DNA of 64,000 bases from Citrobacter sp. R56 (GCF_016811995.1 NZ_CP069159.1:3596001-3660000), one strand, 5' to 3'. Positions 35,320 through 45,892 are shown, numbered from the stretch's first letter. Made by a program: numbers and translations. The notes: a model not told the origin generated them from the sequence alone.

Positions 35320-36371
35320 AGCCCCAGCAGCAGTTGTCTTTCCAGTTGCGGATCCAGCAGCGTCACGTGTAATCCGACCAACCGGACGCCGCGTCCTCCC
35401 CGACGTTCATCCCAGGTTTTTCTGGCTGTGGCGATCAGGTCTTCTTTCGTTAACCGAGGCCAGACATGTTCCTGCGTGGTCTGCTGAAAATCATTAAACT
35501 TTAATTTGATGCCCTGGCGGGCGATGAGCAAATCCGGCTTTACCTTTGCCAGACGTCGTTCGAGTTCAGGATACAATCGTTCAATGATCGCCTCGCACTC
35601 GGCCCATTCATGAATATCTTCCGCCAGCGTACGCTCAACGCCGACCGATTTACGTAGCCGTTCATTATTCACATCCCGCTCATCAATGCCCTGGCTGCGC
35701 TCCCACAACACCCGACCAAACTTGCCGAAGCGTTTGAGTAACATCGCCAGATCGTAGCGCTGCACATCCTCACAGGTGCGTAGCCCCATCGACTCCAGTT
35801 TGGCGGCAGACACCTTCCCGACCCCAGGAATTTTTGCCAGCGGCAACGTTTTGATAAACGCAGGTACATCGGCGGGGGCAATGACATATTGCCCGTTCGG
35901 TTTATTAAGATCGGAGGCGATTTTTGCCAGGAATTTCACTGGGGCAATTCCCGCAGAGGCCGTCAATTGCAGCTCGTTAAAGATCGTCTGACGGATTTCC
36001 TGGGCAATCAGCGTGGCGGAACCCTGGCAGTGAGTACTATCAGTAACATCCAGATAAGCCTCATCCAGCGAAAGCGGTTCGATCAACGAGGTATAACGCG
36101 AGAAGATCGCCTGAATTTGGCAAGAGGCCTCTTTATAAGCCTCATAGCGCCCCGGCAATAACGTGAGATGAGGGCACAGTTTAAGCGCCATTCCAGTGGG
36201 CATAGCGCTACGCACACCAAATTTACGCGCCGGATAGTTCGCGGTGCTGATCACTCCCCGGCGCTCGCGACTGCCGCCAATAGCAACAGGAATATCGCGC
36301 AGTGCGGGGTTGTCGCGCATTTCAACCGCAGCGAAAAAGCAGTCCATATCGACATGTATGATTTTACGCAT
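35316..36371 (-). CDS. dinB: DNA polymerase IV
   Basis: 351 residues, the E. coli length. Y-family translesion polymerase: [17 protein letters not shown] (Asp8), [12 protein letters not shown] (Asp103/Glu104), helix-hairpin-helix [17 protein letters not shown] and the little-finger domain; the C-terminus LERQLLLGL is a beta-clamp-binding motif. The start at 36371 follows GGGGAG; the reading from 36422 would include the LexA site and is rejected. A LexA box lies 23 bp before the start. Its direct neighbour upstream is yafK, with none of the Flag-2 remnants (lafU/lfhA) that lie there in E. coli K-12. Confidence 0.97.
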   Translation of the reverse strand: MRKIIHVDMDCFFAAVEMRDNPALRDIPVAIGGSRERRGVISTANYPARKFGVRSAMPTGMALKLCPHLTLLPGRYEAYKEASCQIQAIFSRYTSLIEPLSLDEAYLDVTDSTHCQGSATLIAQEIRQTIFNELQLTASAGIAPVKFLAKIASDLNKPNGQYVIAPADVPAFIKTLPLAKIPGVGKVSAAKLESMGLRTCEDVQRYDLAMLLKRFGKFGRVLWERSQGIDERDVNNERLRKSVGVERTLAEDIHEWAECEAIIERLYPELERRLAKVKPDLLIARQGIKLKFNDFQQTTQEHVWPRLTKEDLIATARKTWDERRGGRGVRLVGLHVTLLDPQLERQLLLGL

Positions 36372-36393
36372 CTCCCCTCTCCCCCGCACATCA

Positions 36394-36409
36394 CTGTTTA
36401 AGTATACAG
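36394..36409. promoter_or_regulatory. LexA (SOS) box of dinB
   Basis: CTGTTTAAGTATACAG fits CTGT-N8-ACAG and, with flanks, TACTGTATACTTAAACAGTG on the dinB strand, close to the known E. coli dinB operator. It overlaps the dinB promoter region. Confidence 0.85.
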
Positions 36410-36627
36410 TATTAATGTGCAATAAAAAGAGCGTAAATCCGTCCGTTTCCGACTGAACTTTCCTTTAGTGTCTTATATAAAGGAATACTAAATTGTAAAC
36501 GCTATACGAGAGACTTGCGAAAAACTTCAGTGGTGCTAATGTGAGCGCTCCAAATCCAGATTAGTCCGATTTGGGGACTCTTTTGCCGTTCTGGCATGTG
36601 TAACCGTTTTATCAAGGAAAAAGCAGT

Positions 36628-37368
36628 ATGCGTAAAATCGCATTGTTTATTGCGATGCTTTTGATTCCGTGCGTCTCATTCGCCGGTTTGCTGAGCAGCA
36701 GCAGCCCGACCATGCCAGTCAGCAAAGAGTATAAGCAACAGTTGATGGGGTCGCCGGTCTATATTCAGATCTTCAAAGAAGAGCGCACCCTTGATCTCTA
36801 CGTCAAGATGGGCGAGCAGTATCAATTGCTCGACAGCTACAAAATTTGCAACTATTCCGGTGGGTTAGGCCCTAAACAACGCCAGGGCGACTTCAAAAGT
36901 CCTGAAGGCTTCTATAGCGTTCAGCGCAGTCAGCTCAAACCGGACAGCCGCTTCTACAAAGCCATCAATATCGGTTTCCCCAATGCTTATGACCGCGCTC
37001 ACGGGTATGAAGGGAAATATCTGATGATTCACGGTGCCTGCGTTTCCGTCGGCTGTTATGCCATGACCGATAGCGGTATTGATGAGATTTTCCAGTTTGT
37101 TACAGGCGCGCTGGTCTTTGGCCAGTCCAGCGTTCAGGTCAGCATTTACCCGTTCCGCATGACCGATGCAAACATGGAGCGCCATAAGTACTCCTATTAC
37201 AAAGATTTCTGGGCGCAGTTAAAACCGGGATACGACTACTTTGAACAGACCCGTAAACCACCGACTATTTCGGTTACCGGTGGTCGTTATGTAGTCAGCA
37301 AGCCGCTGAGCCACGAAGTGGTCCAGCCGCAACTGGCATCAAACTACGCGCTCCCCGAGACAAAATAA
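36628..37368 (+). CDS. yafK: Peptidoglycan-Lpp amidase YafK (DpaA), YkuD family
   Basis: 246 residues with a signal peptide (cleaved near SFAGLL). The YkuD catalytic motif is intact: [16 protein letters not shown] with the His and Cys. In E. coli YafK/DpaA is not a transpeptidase but cuts Braun lipoprotein from peptidoglycan. Its 3' end overlaps the convergent yafJ by 30 bp. Confidence 0.95.
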   Translation: MRKIALFIAMLLIPCVSFAGLLSSSSPTMPVSKEYKQQLMGSPVYIQIFKEERTLDLYVKMGEQYQLLDSYKICNYSGGLGPKQRQGDFKSPEGFYSVQRSQLKPDSRFYKAINIGFPNAYDRAHGYEGKYLMIHGACVSVGCYAMTDSGIDEIFQFVTGALVFGQSSVQVSIYPFRMTDANMERHKYSYYKDFWAQLKPGYDYFEQTRKPPTISVTGGRYVVSKPLSHEVVQPQLASNYALPETK

Positions 37369-38106
37369 TCGCCATTCGCCTGGCATGATCTTTTGCCAGG
37401 CTTCATTCCCTGTCAGCGGTTGGGTGGCAATCACGGTGACCACATCATTGGGTGTGGTTTCCGAGCTAAAGTCGATCTCAACGTCCTGATCCAGCAATGT
37501 CGCCACGCCAAACGGCGCACGACGCGTGATCCAGTACAAATTCGTTGAGCAGAACGCCATCACATAGCGCCCGTCTGACAGCAGCATATTAAAAACACCC
37601 TTCTCGCGTAATTCCCCTGCCAGCGTGGCAATGTATTTAAAGACAGATGTCATATTGCCCGGCGTGCGCGGGTAGCGGGCGGTCAGTTTGTGTAACAGCC
37701 AGCAAAAGGCCTTTTCGCTGTCAGTTTCGCCGATGGGACGGAAATTGCCGGTCTCCAGGGATTTATACCCGGTGAGTTGCCCGTTGTGGGCGTAACTCCA
37801 GTTTCGTCCCCATAACTCACGCGTAAAGGGATGGGTATTTTCCAGCGCCACTTCCCCACGATTCGCCTGACGAATATGCGCAATCACGGAACACGATTTA
37901 ATCGGGTAGTCCTGCACCAGTTTCGCAATGGGGGAATTAAAGCTTGGTTGCGGATCTTTGAAGGTGCGACAGCCTTTACCCTCATAGAAGGTAATTCCCC
38001 AGCCGTCTTTATGCGGCCCGGTTCCTCCACCACGCTGCACCAGCCCGGTGAAACTAAAACAGATATCGGTGGGCACATTGGCGCTCATCCCGAGCAGTTC
38101 GCACAT
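37339..38106 (-). CDS. yafJ: Class II glutamine amidotransferase YafJ
   Basis: 255 residues. The N-terminal nucleophile Cys2 ([12 protein letters not shown]) and Ntn-hydrolase segments [20 protein letters not shown] and YAHNGQL are those of class II glutaminases. No synthase domain is attached, so the acceptor is unknown. Convergent overlap with yafK; a GC-rich hairpin without T-run (38123-38145) separates it from gmhA. Confidence 0.94.
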   Translation of the reverse strand: MCELLGMSANVPTDICFSFTGLVQRGGGTGPHKDGWGITFYEGKGCRTFKDPQPSFNSPIAKLVQDYPIKSCSVIAHIRQANRGEVALENTHPFTRELWGRNWSYAHNGQLTGYKSLETGNFRPIGETDSEKAFCWLLHKLTARYPRTPGNMTSVFKYIATLAGELREKGVFNMLLSDGRYVMAFCSTNLYWITRRAPFGVATLLDQDVEIDFSSETTPNDVVTVIATQPLTGNEAWQKIMPGEWRLFCLGERVV

Positions 38107-38151
38107 ACTTCACCTCCACAACAGCGGGGGCGCAACGCCCCCAGCGAAGAT

Positions 38152-38730
38152 TTACTTAACCATCTCTTTTTCAATTAACTGAATCAGGATATGGATAACT
38201 TTGATATGGATTTCCTGGATACGATCAGCATAGCCAAAATGCGGTACGCGGATTTCGATATCCGCACTGCCCGCCATTTTGCCGCCGTCTTTACCGGTCA
38301 GGGTGATGACTTTCATTCCCTTTTCACGCGCTGCAGCAATCGCCTTGATCACGTTGCCTGAATTTCCTGACGTGGAGATCCCCAGCAGAACATCACCTTC
38401 GCGCCCAACGGCTTCAACGTAGCGGGAGAAGACATAATCGTAACCAAAATCGTTACTGACGCAGGAGATATGGCTGACATCAGAGATAGCAATGGCCGGA
38501 TAACCCGGGCGGTTTTCACGATAGCGACCGGTCAACTCTTCCGCAAAATGCATTGCATCGCAATGGGAGCCGCCGTTACCACAGGAAAGTACCTTGCCGC
38601 CCGCTTTAAAACTGTCTGCCAGCAGGACCGCTGCGCGCTGAATGGCGTGAATATTGGCATCATCTTTTAAAAAATTAGCCAGCGTTTCCGCCGCTTCGTT
38701 CAGTTCGTTACGAATAAGATCCTGGTACAT
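38152..38730 (-). CDS. gmhA: Sedoheptulose-7-phosphate isomerase
   Basis: 192 residues from the Met at 38730 ([17 protein letters not shown]). SIS domain with [21 protein letters not shown] and [14 protein letters not shown]. It makes D-glycero-D-manno-heptose 7-phosphate, the first step to the LPS inner-core heptose (also called lpcA). Divergent from fadE. Intact and close to E. coli. Confidence 0.97.
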   Translation of the reverse strand: MYQDLIRNELNEAAETLANFLKDDANIHAIQRAAVLLADSFKAGGKVLSCGNGGSHCDAMHFAEELTGRYRENRPGYPAIAISDVSHISCVSNDFGYDYVFSRYVEAVGREGDVLLGISTSGNSGNVIKAIAAAREKGMKVITLTGKDGGKMAGSADIEIRVPHFGYADRIQEIHIKVIHILIQLIEKEMVK

Positions 38731-38930
38731 GAGGATATCCTTCAGCATAAATGTAAATGACAGGATGCAGTGTACCGGATACCACAGAAAGCGAGAAGTC
38801 CAGGCCACCGGAAGCCCCCTGTCTTTTGATTTTTTGTGCCGGAGAAAACGGCAACAATGTGAGCTTTGTTGTAATTATTTTGTAAACATATTGCTAAAAG
38901 AAATGACATCCACTACAACCATATCATCAC

Positions 38931-38947
38931 AAGTGGTCAGACCTCCT
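38931..38947. promoter_or_regulatory. Candidate FadR operator of fadE
   Basis: AAGTGGTCAGACCTCCT matches the FadR consensus core TGGTCNGACC. It lies 23 bp before the fadE start; FadR represses fadE in E. coli. Confidence 0.65.
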
Positions 38948-38969
38948 ACAAGAAAGGGAGCTTTTCGTT

Positions 38970-41414
38970 ATGATGATTTTGAGTATTCTCGCAACAGTTG
39001 TTCTGCTCGGTGTACTGTTCTATCACCGCGTAAGCTTATTTCTCAGCAGTCTTATCCTGCTCGCCTGGACTGCCGCGCTTGGCGTCGCTGGCCTGTGGTC
39101 AGTCTGGCTGCTGGTTCCTCTGGCCATTATCCTCGTACCGTTTAACTTTACGCCGATGCGTAAATCGATGATTTCTGCCCCGGTGTTTCGCGGTTTTCGT
39201 AAAGTCATGCCGCCAATGTCTCGCACCGAGAAAGAAGCTATCGACGCGGGTACGACCTGGTGGGAAGGCGATTTATTCCAGGGCAAACCCGACTGGAAGA
39301 AACTGCACAACTATCCACAGCCTCATTTAACGGCTGAAGAGCAGGCGTTTATTGATGGTCCGGTGGAAGAAGCCTGCCGCATGGCGAACGATTTCCAGAT
39401 CACCCATGAACTGGCCGATCTTCCTCCCGAGCTGTGGGCCTATCTGAAAGAACATCGCTTCTTCGCGATGATCATCAAGAAAGAGTACGGCGGCCTCGAG
39501 TTCTCCGCCTATGCGCAATCTCGCGTACTGCAAAAACTCTCTGGCGTCTCCGGGATCCTGTCGATCACCGTGGGCGTCCCTAACTCGTTAGGCCCGGGTG
39601 AGCTGCTGCAACATTACGGTACTGAAGAACAGAAAAATCATTACCTGCCGCGTTTGGCGCGGGGCCAGGAGATCCCTTGCTTTGCGTTGACCAGCCCGGA
39701 AGCCGGTTCTGATGCTGGCGCGATCCCAGACACCGGTGTGGTTTGCATGGGTGAATGGCAGGGTCAGCAGGTGCTGGGTATGCGCCTGACCTGGAACAAG
39801 CGTTACATTACGCTGGCGCCTATCGCCACGGTGTTAGGTCTGGCGTTTAAACTCTCGGACCCGGAAAAACTGCTGGGCGGCGAAGAAGATCTGGGTATCA
39901 CCTGTGCGCTGATCCCCACCACCACGCCTGGCGTTGAAATCGGTCGCCGTCACTTCCCGCTAAACGTTCCGTTCCAGAACGGCCCGACACGTGGAAAAGA
40001 TATTTTCGTCCCGATCGATTACATCATTGGTGGACCGAAAATGGCCGGTCAGGGCTGGCGTATGCTGGTGGAATGTCTGTCGGTTGGCCGTGGCATTACC
40101 CTGCCGTCTAACTCTACCGGTGGTGTTAAATCGGTAGCCCTGGCGACCGGTGCCTACGCGCATATCCGCCGTCAGTTCAAAATTTCTATCGGTAAAATGG
40201 AAGGGATTGAAGAACCGTTGGCGCGTATTGCAGGCAATGCCTACGTGATGGACGCGGCGGCATCGTTGGTTACGTACGGTATTATGCTGGGCGAAAAACC
40301 CGCAGTGCTCTCTGCCATCGTGAAGTACCACTGTACCCACCGCGGACAGCAGTCTATTGTCGACGCAATGGACATCACGGGCGGTAAAGGCATCATGCTG
40401 GGCGAAAGCAACTTCCTGGCGCGTGCTTATCAGGGCGCCCCTATCGCCATTACCGTTGAAGGCGCGAACATTCTGACCCGTAGCATGATGATCTTCGGAC
40501 AAGGCGCCATTCGCTGCCATCCTTACGTCCTCGAAGAGATGAACGCCGCGCAGAAAAACGACGTCAATGCCTTCGATAAATTGTTGTTCAAACACATTGG
40601 TCATGTCGGCAGTAATAAAGTGCGCAGTTTTTGGCTGGGCCTGACTCGCGGGCTGACCAGTCACACGCCGACAGGGGATGCCACGAAGCGTTACTATCAG
40701 CACCTGAACCGTCTGAGTGCTAACCTGGCACTGCTTTCCGATGTCTCAATGGCAGTGCTGGGCGGTAGCCTGAAACGTCGTGAGCGCATCTCTGCGCGCC
40801 TGGGCGATATTTTAAGTCAGCTGTATCTCGCCTCTGCCGTACTGAAGCGTTATGACGATGAGGGCCGTCACGAAGCCGATCTGCCGCTGGTTCACTGGGG
40901 CGTCCAGGATGCGTTGTATCAGGCTGAACAGGCGATGGACGATCTTCTGCAAAACTTCCCGAACCGTTTGGTGGCAGGTTTGCTGAACGTGGTGATCTTC
41001 CCGACAGGTCGCCACTACCATGCACCTTCCGACAAACTGGATCACAAAGTCGCGAAGATTCTGCAGACGCCGAGCGCAACCCGTACCCGCATTGGTCGTG
41101 GCCAGTATCTGACACCAAGTGAACATAACCCGGTCGGTTTACTGGAACAAGCGCTGCTGGATGTGATGGCCGCAGACCCTATCCACCAGCGTATCTGCAA
41201 AGAGCTGGGTAAAAACCTGTCATTTACCCGTCTGGACGAGCTGGCGCATAACGCACTGGCGAAAGGGTTGATTGACAAAGATGAAGCAGCGATTCTGGTC
41301 AAAGCCGAAGAAAGCCGCCTGCGCAGTATCAACGTTGATGATTTTGAACCCGAGGAGCTGGCGACACAGCCGGTAAAGTTGCCGGAGAAAGTGCGTAAAG
41401 TCGAAGCCGCATAA
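38970..41414 (+). CDS. fadE: Acyl-CoA dehydrogenase FadE
   Basis: 814 residues, the E. coli length. Two N-terminal membrane helices precede the acyl-CoA dehydrogenase domain ([20 protein letters not shown] flavin-binding, [21 protein letters not shown]) and a long C-terminal extension of this family. It oxidises acyl-CoA to enoyl-CoA in the first step of beta-oxidation at the inner membrane. Candidate FadR site just upstream; AAGAAAGGGAG ribosome site. Followed by a clear terminator (41433-41458). Confidence 0.97.
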   Translation: MMILSILATVVLLGVLFYHRVSLFLSSLILLAWTAALGVAGLWSVWLLVPLAIILVPFNFTPMRKSMISAPVFRGFRKVMPPMSRTEKEAIDAGTTWWEGDLFQGKPDWKKLHNYPQPHLTAEEQAFIDGPVEEACRMANDFQITHELADLPPELWAYLKEHRFFAMIIKKEYGGLEFSAYAQSRVLQKLSGVSGILSITVGVPNSLGPGELLQHYGTEEQKNHYLPRLARGQEIPCFALTSPEAGSDAGAIPDTGVVCMGEWQGQQVLGMRLTWNKRYITLAPIATVLGLAFKLSDPEKLLGGEEDLGITCALIPTTTPGVEIGRRHFPLNVPFQNGPTRGKDIFVPIDYIIGGPKMAGQGWRMLVECLSVGRGITLPSNSTGGVKSVALATGAYAHIRRQFKISIGKMEGIEEPLARIAGNAYVMDAAASLVTYGIMLGEKPAVLSAIVKYHCTHRGQQSIVDAMDITGGKGIMLGESNFLARAYQGAPIAITVEGANILTRSMMIFGQGAIRCHPYVLEEMNAAQKNDVNAFDKLLFKHIGHVGSNKVRSFWLGLTRGLTSHTPTGDATKRYYQHLNRLSANLALLSDVSMAVLGGSLKRRERISARLGDILSQLYLASAVLKRYDDEGRHEADLPLVHWGVQDALYQAEQAMDDLLQNFPNRLVAGLLNVVIFPTGRHYHAPSDKLDHKVAKILQTPSATRTRIGRGQYLTPSEHNPVGLLEQALLDVMAADPIHQRICKELGKNLSFTRLDELAHNALAKGLIDKDEAAILVKAEESRLRSINVDDFEPEELATQPVKLPEKVRKVEAA

Positions 41415-41432
41415 ACATCCGCTACCCGTTCC

Positions 41433-41458
41433 AGCCCCGCTTTACGCGGGGCTTTTTT
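41433..41458 (+). terminator. fadE terminator
   Basis: AGCCCCGC TTTAC GCGGGGCT followed by a T-run, 20 bp past the fadE stop. Confidence 0.88.
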
Positions 41459-41524
41459 ATTGCCACCTATCCGCCGTGGCGCATGCTACAGTGTAAAAAT
41501 GCTGCTTAACGAGGAACCACGATC

Positions 41525-42295
41525 GTGCCCGGTTTGAAAATCACGCTTTTGCAACAACCTCTGGTCTGGATGGACGGTCCTGCCAATTTGCGCCACTTTG
41601 ACCGGCAACTGGAAACCATCGCCGGACGTGACATCATCGTATTACCCGAGATGTTTACCACCGGCTTTGCCATGGAAGCGGCAGCCCGCTCACTCTCTCA
41701 GGAAGCCATCATCGAGTGGATGCGCACAAGGGCTGAACAGACCAATGCCCTGATTGCAGGCAGTGCGGCGCTACAGTCAGAACGCGGGCCGGTTAACCGA
41801 TTTTTACTCGTTGAGCCGCAAGGAACCGTTCATCATTATGATAAACGTCACCTGTTCCGTATGGCGGAGGAACATCACCATTATGAACCGGGTACTGAGC
41901 GCGTCATTGTGAACTGGCGAGGCTGGCGTATCCTGCCGCTGGTCTGTTACGACCTGCGTTTTCCGGTGTGGTCCCGCAATCTCAACGATTATGATCTGGC
42001 ATTGTTCGTGGCTAACTGGCCTGCTCCGCGTTCATTACACTGGCAGGCGTTGCTGACCGCGCGGGCCATTGAAAATCAGGCATATGTTGCAGGCTGTAAC
42101 CGGGTCGGTACTGACGGCAACGGCCACCATTACCGTGGAGACAGTCGGGTGATTAGCCCGCAGGGCGAGATTATCGCCACGGCTGAACCCCATCACGCAA
42201 CCCGCATCGATGCAGAGTTATCGCTCAGCACGCTGCGGGAATACCGGGAAAAATTCCCGGCATGGCAGGATGCCGATCCGTTCACGCTGCAATAA
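41525..42295 (+). CDS. yafV: Omega-amidase YafV (nitrilase family)
   Basis: 256 residues from a GTG at 41525 with GAGGA 10 nt upstream. Nitrilase catalytic triad: Glu in VLPEMFTTGFAM, Lys in YDKRHLFRM, Cys in LVCYDLRFPVWSRN. Omega-amidases hydrolyse alpha-ketoglutaramate and related ketoacid amides, a metabolite-repair role. In E. coli the next gene is ivy; here a Spy-like gene follows instead. Confidence 0.95.
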   Translation: MPGLKITLLQQPLVWMDGPANLRHFDRQLETIAGRDIIVLPEMFTTGFAMEAAARSLSQEAIIEWMRTRAEQTNALIAGSAALQSERGPVNRFLLVEPQGTVHHYDKRHLFRMAEEHHHYEPGTERVIVNWRGWRILPLVCYDLRFPVWSRNLNDYDLALFVANWPAPRSLHWQALLTARAIENQAYVAGCNRVGTDGNGHHYRGDSRVISPQGEIIATAEPHHATRIDAELSLSTLREYREKFPAWQDADPFTLQ

Positions 42296-42477
42296 ATCCG
42301 CGCGCCACTTCCGCTATGGCGAACCGTTTCCCATAGCGGGGATTGTTTCACTCAGTAACCTCCCGTAAAACAAATTCGCGTGGCGCCCCTCACCTTTCAA
42401 CGTATCCTGAGCGAGATATTCACTCATCGTTTACCCGTGGTAAGCACAGTTCAAAATTTCTTTATCAGGATGAAATA

Positions 42478-42888
42478 ATGAAGAATTTCGTACGTATGAC
42501 CTTAGTCGCTGCAGCGCTGGCTGGTGCCTCTTTCAGTACTTTTGCATCAAACGTGTCTGATACACCCGTTCCTTCCCAGGATCCGGTGGTGCAACAGCTT
42601 AAGCTGACCGACACTCAGGTTGAGCAAATTAAAAAGCTGCACAGCGAGCTGGAAGCTAACGTGAGCAAGATTTCCATGAAGGACATTAAAGACGGCGAAC
42701 TGATCAATGTCATTAGATCCGGGAAATGGGACGAGTCCGCAATAAACAAACAGCTGACGGCGATCGGCAGTGTTGAACAGCAATCCCGCTACTACCGCGT
42801 GAAATACTACTTTGAGCTGAACAAAGTCTTAACGCCGGAACAGCGTAAACTGGTACAAAATGAGATTGCCCAGACGCTGAGCGAATAA
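42478..42888 (+). CDS. Spy/CpxP-like small periplasmic protein
   Basis: 136 residues. Signal peptide (LVAAALAGASFSTFA) then an all-helical protein with LKLTDTQVEQIKKLHSELE and LNKVLTPEQRKLVQNEIAQ, which are LTxxQ-type motifs of the Spy/CpxP/ZraP family. Such proteins act as periplasmic chaperones or envelope-stress modulators. The start at 42478 has CAGGA 7 nt upstream. It occupies the position where ivy (lysozyme inhibitor) lies in E. coli; it is not Ivy. A weak hairpin (42896-42920) follows. Its place beside a fimbrial operon might point to helping pilin folding, but that is only inference. Confidence 0.7.
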   Translation: MKNFVRMTLVAAALAGASFSTFASNVSDTPVPSQDPVVQQLKLTDTQVEQIKKLHSELEANVSKISMKDIKDGELINVIRSGKWDESAINKQLTAIGSVEQQSRYYRVKYYFELNKVLTPEQRKLVQNEIAQTLSE

Positions 42889-42959
42889 TGTCGATAGCCC
42901 GTTGCGCCAGGTAGCGGGCTTTCCTGATTTTATTAGCATGAAAATAACGAAGCCCTGCC

Positions 42960-43679
42960 TCATTGCGGATTAAAGTCTTCAGGCAAAACTTCCTGCTCAA
43001 ACAGATATCCCTGTACGGCATCAGCGCCGCTTACACGGCAAATGGCATAATCCTCTGGTGTTTCAACCCCTTCGATCACCACCCGTCCCCCCAGTCCACG
43101 GAATTGATTGACCAGAATAGTCAGCTGCGATCCCGATGCCCTGAACTGATGAAACAATCCGGTTTCGATTTTGACCGCATCAAATTGAATGCCAGCCTGC
43201 CGCCAGATAAAAAACTGCGCCGGTGACACGTCATCCAACCAGATGCGAAACCCATACCGTATGAGAGTGTTTAATGCAGCGCACACCTCCTGCTGTTCTG
43301 CCTTTTCCAGACGCATCATCGTGCCAGGATCCTGAATTTCGATAATGATCCGCCCCTGATGCACCTGTTCAGTAAGCAGGCTTACCCACCGCTGGCAGGT
43401 CAGCATCCTGACAGATAAATTCAGCGAAAAGCATCCCCGCAGCGCCAGTACCCGCTGCATTTGCCACAGAAAGAGTTGCTGCTTCTCTATTACGGAAAGG
43501 CGCTGGAAAAACAGATCCAGATGCTGCGGTGTCCGTACCAGGCTCAATACCTCGCGGACATCCCGCGCTGCATCATGAAAAAAATGGATACGCTGCAGGC
43601 GGATCCCGGTGATCTGCGTCAGTTCGGCATTGCGGGGAAGCTCTGGCGTATAAAGAGCCGGTTCACTGAGTCTGTTCAT
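42960..43679 (-). CDS. Degenerate EAL-domain protein ending the fimbrial operon
   Basis: 239 residues, nearly all EAL fold. Recognisable: FSLNLSVRMLTCQRW, IIIEIQDPGTM, RIWLDDVSPAQFFIW, FDAVKIETGLF, VVIEGVETPEDYAI and GADAVQGYLFEQEVLPEDF. The signature ExLxR at the N-terminus is missing and loop 6 (DDFGxGxSS) is replaced by DDVSPAQFF, so catalysis is unlikely. It could act as a c-di-GMP sensor or protein-binding regulator like YdiV. The start at 43679 is 1 nt after the stop of the glycosyltransferase gene, which implies co-transcription; a longer upstream reading lies inside that gene. EAL genes attached to fimbrial operons are known (for example fimK, mrkJ). Confidence 0.8.
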   Translation of the reverse strand: MNRLSEPALYTPELPRNAELTQITGIRLQRIHFFHDAARDVREVLSLVRTPQHLDLFFQRLSVIEKQQLFLWQMQRVLALRGCFSLNLSVRMLTCQRWVSLLTEQVHQGRIIIEIQDPGTMMRLEKAEQQEVCAALNTLIRYGFRIWLDDVSPAQFFIWRQAGIQFDAVKIETGLFHQFRASGSQLTILVNQFRGLGGRVVIEGVETPEDYAICRVSGADAVQGYLFEQEVLPEDFNPQ

Positions 43680-43680
43680 G

Positions 43681-45348
43681 TCATTCCATTTTTTGATTAA
43701 AAGGGCGTCGTGCATCCTGCAACCAGGGGATACGGCGATCGTTTGGGTATTCGAGGTAAAAGCGTGCCGCCAGACGACGCGCACCGGGTATATCGTGCTG
43801 CTGCAACGCAAGCAAGATTTGCGTGAAGGAGATATTCGGGTCCGGGTGAACACGCACGTATTCAGGCGCCCAGCGGCGAACCGGCACTAGCCAGAGAGCA
43901 TCCCGGGTTCGCTGATAACGTTGCAGATAACCCATTTCGACATCAAACCGGTAACGCGTGGCCAGCAGCCATCCACCCACAGGGAGTGATTCGGCAAGAC
44001 GCCACTGTTCTGACTGCCGCTCCGCCGCCGTCAGTCGTTGTTGCGTCTGCAGCGTGAGGAGCAACAACGGCGTCAAGGTCAGTGCCGCGATAAACGCCAC
44101 CACGCGAACAAAGTCAGTCGCAGGAAGCGCCAGCCGGCGCCTGCTCACCGCGCTGTCTGCACAACGTAGCAACAGGATCAGTAGCAGCCAGTGAGGTGTC
44201 GACTGTCTGACTGGGTATTCCGTCAGCATATGAATCACCACGGGCAGCGCTGCCGCCAGGCATGCACGCCGCCAGTGATTTCCACTGATCCAAAGCCAGA
44301 AACCGCCTGCAATAAAACAGACCGCGCCAGCCAGACCGACCAGGCCGCCCTCCACCATCCACAGCATCAGTTCGTTATGTGGATGCGACATGCTGCTCAG
44401 CCCAAAACGCCCCGCACGTTCAAGAAATACCGCGGCAAAACTGCCGACACCCCAGCCCATCCACGGTCGTTCTACAAACAGCGCCAGAGACGTTTTCAGT
44501 ACCGACCAGCGAACATGAGATGACGTCAGATGATCCACTGTCGCAACAGACAGGAAATGGCGAGTGACTTCCCCCATCGCCATTCCAGCCGCCACCAGCA
44601 CCAGGAGTCGCAGCAACGTCCGCCGTTGCGAAGGAAAAATGGCCAGCAGCAATACTTCTCCAACGGCCAGAGACAAATAGCCGGTTTGCGACTGACATTC
44701 ATGCAGCACAAATCCCATCAACACACAGGCAAACCCAATGGCTATCCGGGTTCGTCCATGGATCCGTAAAAAGAGTAGCGCCGACAGCAATACGCCACAG
44801 GCGGTAAAACTGGCCATCAGATTGACCTGCTGAAAAATGCCGTAAGGCCGCGTACTGCGCCACCAGGCAAACTCCCAGTAGCCAACGCCCGGCAGATGCA
44901 AATACTGATAGACAAACGCGAGGCATTCGAGGAGACAGGCACCCCATAACAGAGCCAACAAGACCGTCAGTGTGTTTGCCGTCAGCGGAATTTGCAGCAC
45001 CACCAGGTATAAAAATACGCCGCCCAACAATGCGCCTGCCACCAGCAATGCCTCCGTTTTCCAGACCACGGGCGTCAGCAGGCAAAGCAACGTTAGAATC
45101 AGCGCTCCCGCCATAAAACCGACGGCAGGTAACGTGAGACGCCAGCGTCGACGGGGCAGCAGCACAGACGCGCTCCCCGTCAGCACCACGGCGTAGATCC
45201 AGGACAGAATATTGAGCGGTAACGACAGACCGCTGCCGCCGTTATTCGGCCAGTAAAGATGCATACCCCCACACCAGAAAAGCAGACTGGCAGCTAGTAA
45301 GAATCTCTGCGCGGACAACGGGGCTATACGATTCAGTGTGTTCATCAT
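43681..45348 (-). CDS. PglL/Wzy_C-type O-oligosaccharyltransferase
   Basis: 555 residues with about 12 membrane helices. O-OTase features of PglL proteins: RPYG then IFQQVN (about 167-176), RPWMGWGVGSF (about 294-304), SHPHNELMLWMVEGGLVG with the likely catalytic His (about 321-338), and TEYPVRQSTPHWLLLIL (about 376-392), as in the Wzy_C plus Wzy_C_2 layout. A ~130-residue soluble C-terminal part follows. These enzymes move a lipid-linked glycan onto Ser/Thr of pilins in the periplasm; WaaL and Wzy are alternatives but the pattern fits PglL better. It starts 1 nt after a pilin stop and continues into an EAL gene, so it belongs to the fimbrial operon. The natural substrate would be one of these pilins or the adhesin (inference). 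Confidence 0.8.
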   Translation of the reverse strand: MMNTLNRIAPLSAQRFLLAASLLFWCGGMHLYWPNNGGSGLSLPLNILSWIYAVVLTGSASVLLPRRRWRLTLPAVGFMAGALILTLLCLLTPVVWKTEALLVAGALLGGVFLYLVVLQIPLTANTLTVLLALLWGACLLECLAFVYQYLHLPGVGYWEFAWWRSTRPYGIFQQVNLMASFTACGVLLSALLFLRIHGRTRIAIGFACVLMGFVLHECQSQTGYLSLAVGEVLLLAIFPSQRRTLLRLLVLVAAGMAMGEVTRHFLSVATVDHLTSSHVRWSVLKTSLALFVERPWMGWGVGSFAAVFLERAGRFGLSSMSHPHNELMLWMVEGGLVGLAGAVCFIAGGFWLWISGNHWRRACLAAALPVVIHMLTEYPVRQSTPHWLLLILLLRCADSAVSRRRLALPATDFVRVVAFIAALTLTPLLLLTLQTQQRLTAAERQSEQWRLAESLPVGGWLLATRYRFDVEMGYLQRYQRTRDALWLVPVRRWAPEYVRVHPDPNISFTQILLALQQHDIPGARRLAARFYLEYPNDRRIPWLQDARRPFNQKME

Positions 45349-45349
45349 G

Positions 45350-45892
45350 CTACTGGTAATTCAGCGTCCAGGTTCCGCTGGCGCTAAACGGGCCGTACTC
45401 AAGGGACTGGTTTTTTATCGCCGTCGGCTCTGCCGCGACCCATGCCAGAAAATTGAGTGTCATCGACCCTTCAGTAATCTCTTTCACTGACGTGCTCTCG
45501 CCGAGCCGGATTGCCGTACCATTCTCTTCACTCATCCCAATGCCGATCCCAGCCGCACCGCCTTGCTCACTGCTGTCCAGCGCCAGATGATCGGGTAATT
45601 CCGCATCTTCGGTGCCACCGAAGGTGACGGAGATCCCGCGAAAAACCTCTGGGTTACAGTCGCGTAACTGAATACTGAATTTTTCTGGCTTACTGCGCCC
45701 CGACGAATAGAGATCCTGGGTGGCTATCTGCCCAAAATCGACCTCAATTTTATCGCCCCCCGGAGGAAGGCTGCAGGCGAGCGCCCTGACGGTGCCGTGA
45801 AAATACATATCGCCGCCGACCAGTTTAGTGTCAGCCTGCGTCATACCGCTGAGCAACAATGCACTAACCGCAATTAACGTCCTGAATCTCAT
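45350..45892 (-). CDS. Minor fimbrial subunit
   Basis: 180 residues. Signal peptide (ends GMTQA), then an Ig-like pilin domain with a Cys pair (VRALACSLPPG, LRDCNPEVF) and the C-terminal beta-zipper GTWTLNYQ with penultimate Tyr, the chaperone-binding signature. Conserved pattern GTVRALAC and IGIGMSEENG. It follows the adhesin gene and precedes the O-OTase gene. Confidence 0.88.
   Translation of the reverse strand: MRFRTLIAVSALLLSGMTQADTKLVGGDMYFHGTVRALACSLPPGGDKIEVDFGQIATQDLYSSGRSKPEKFSIQLRDCNPEVFRGISVTFGGTEDAELPDHLALDSSEQGGAAGIGIGMSEENGTAIRLGESTSVKEITEGSMTLNFLAWVAAEPTAIKNQSLEYGPFSASGTWTLNYQ

Noticed and set aside
38123..38145. Terminator between gmhA and yafJ
   Set aside because: The stem is strong but no T-run follows on either strand, so I do not call it a terminator.
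42343..42477. 45-codon N-terminal extension of the Spy-like protein
   Set aside because: The extension is Ser/Arg-rich, and the ATG at 42478 has a ribosome site and starts a signal peptide.
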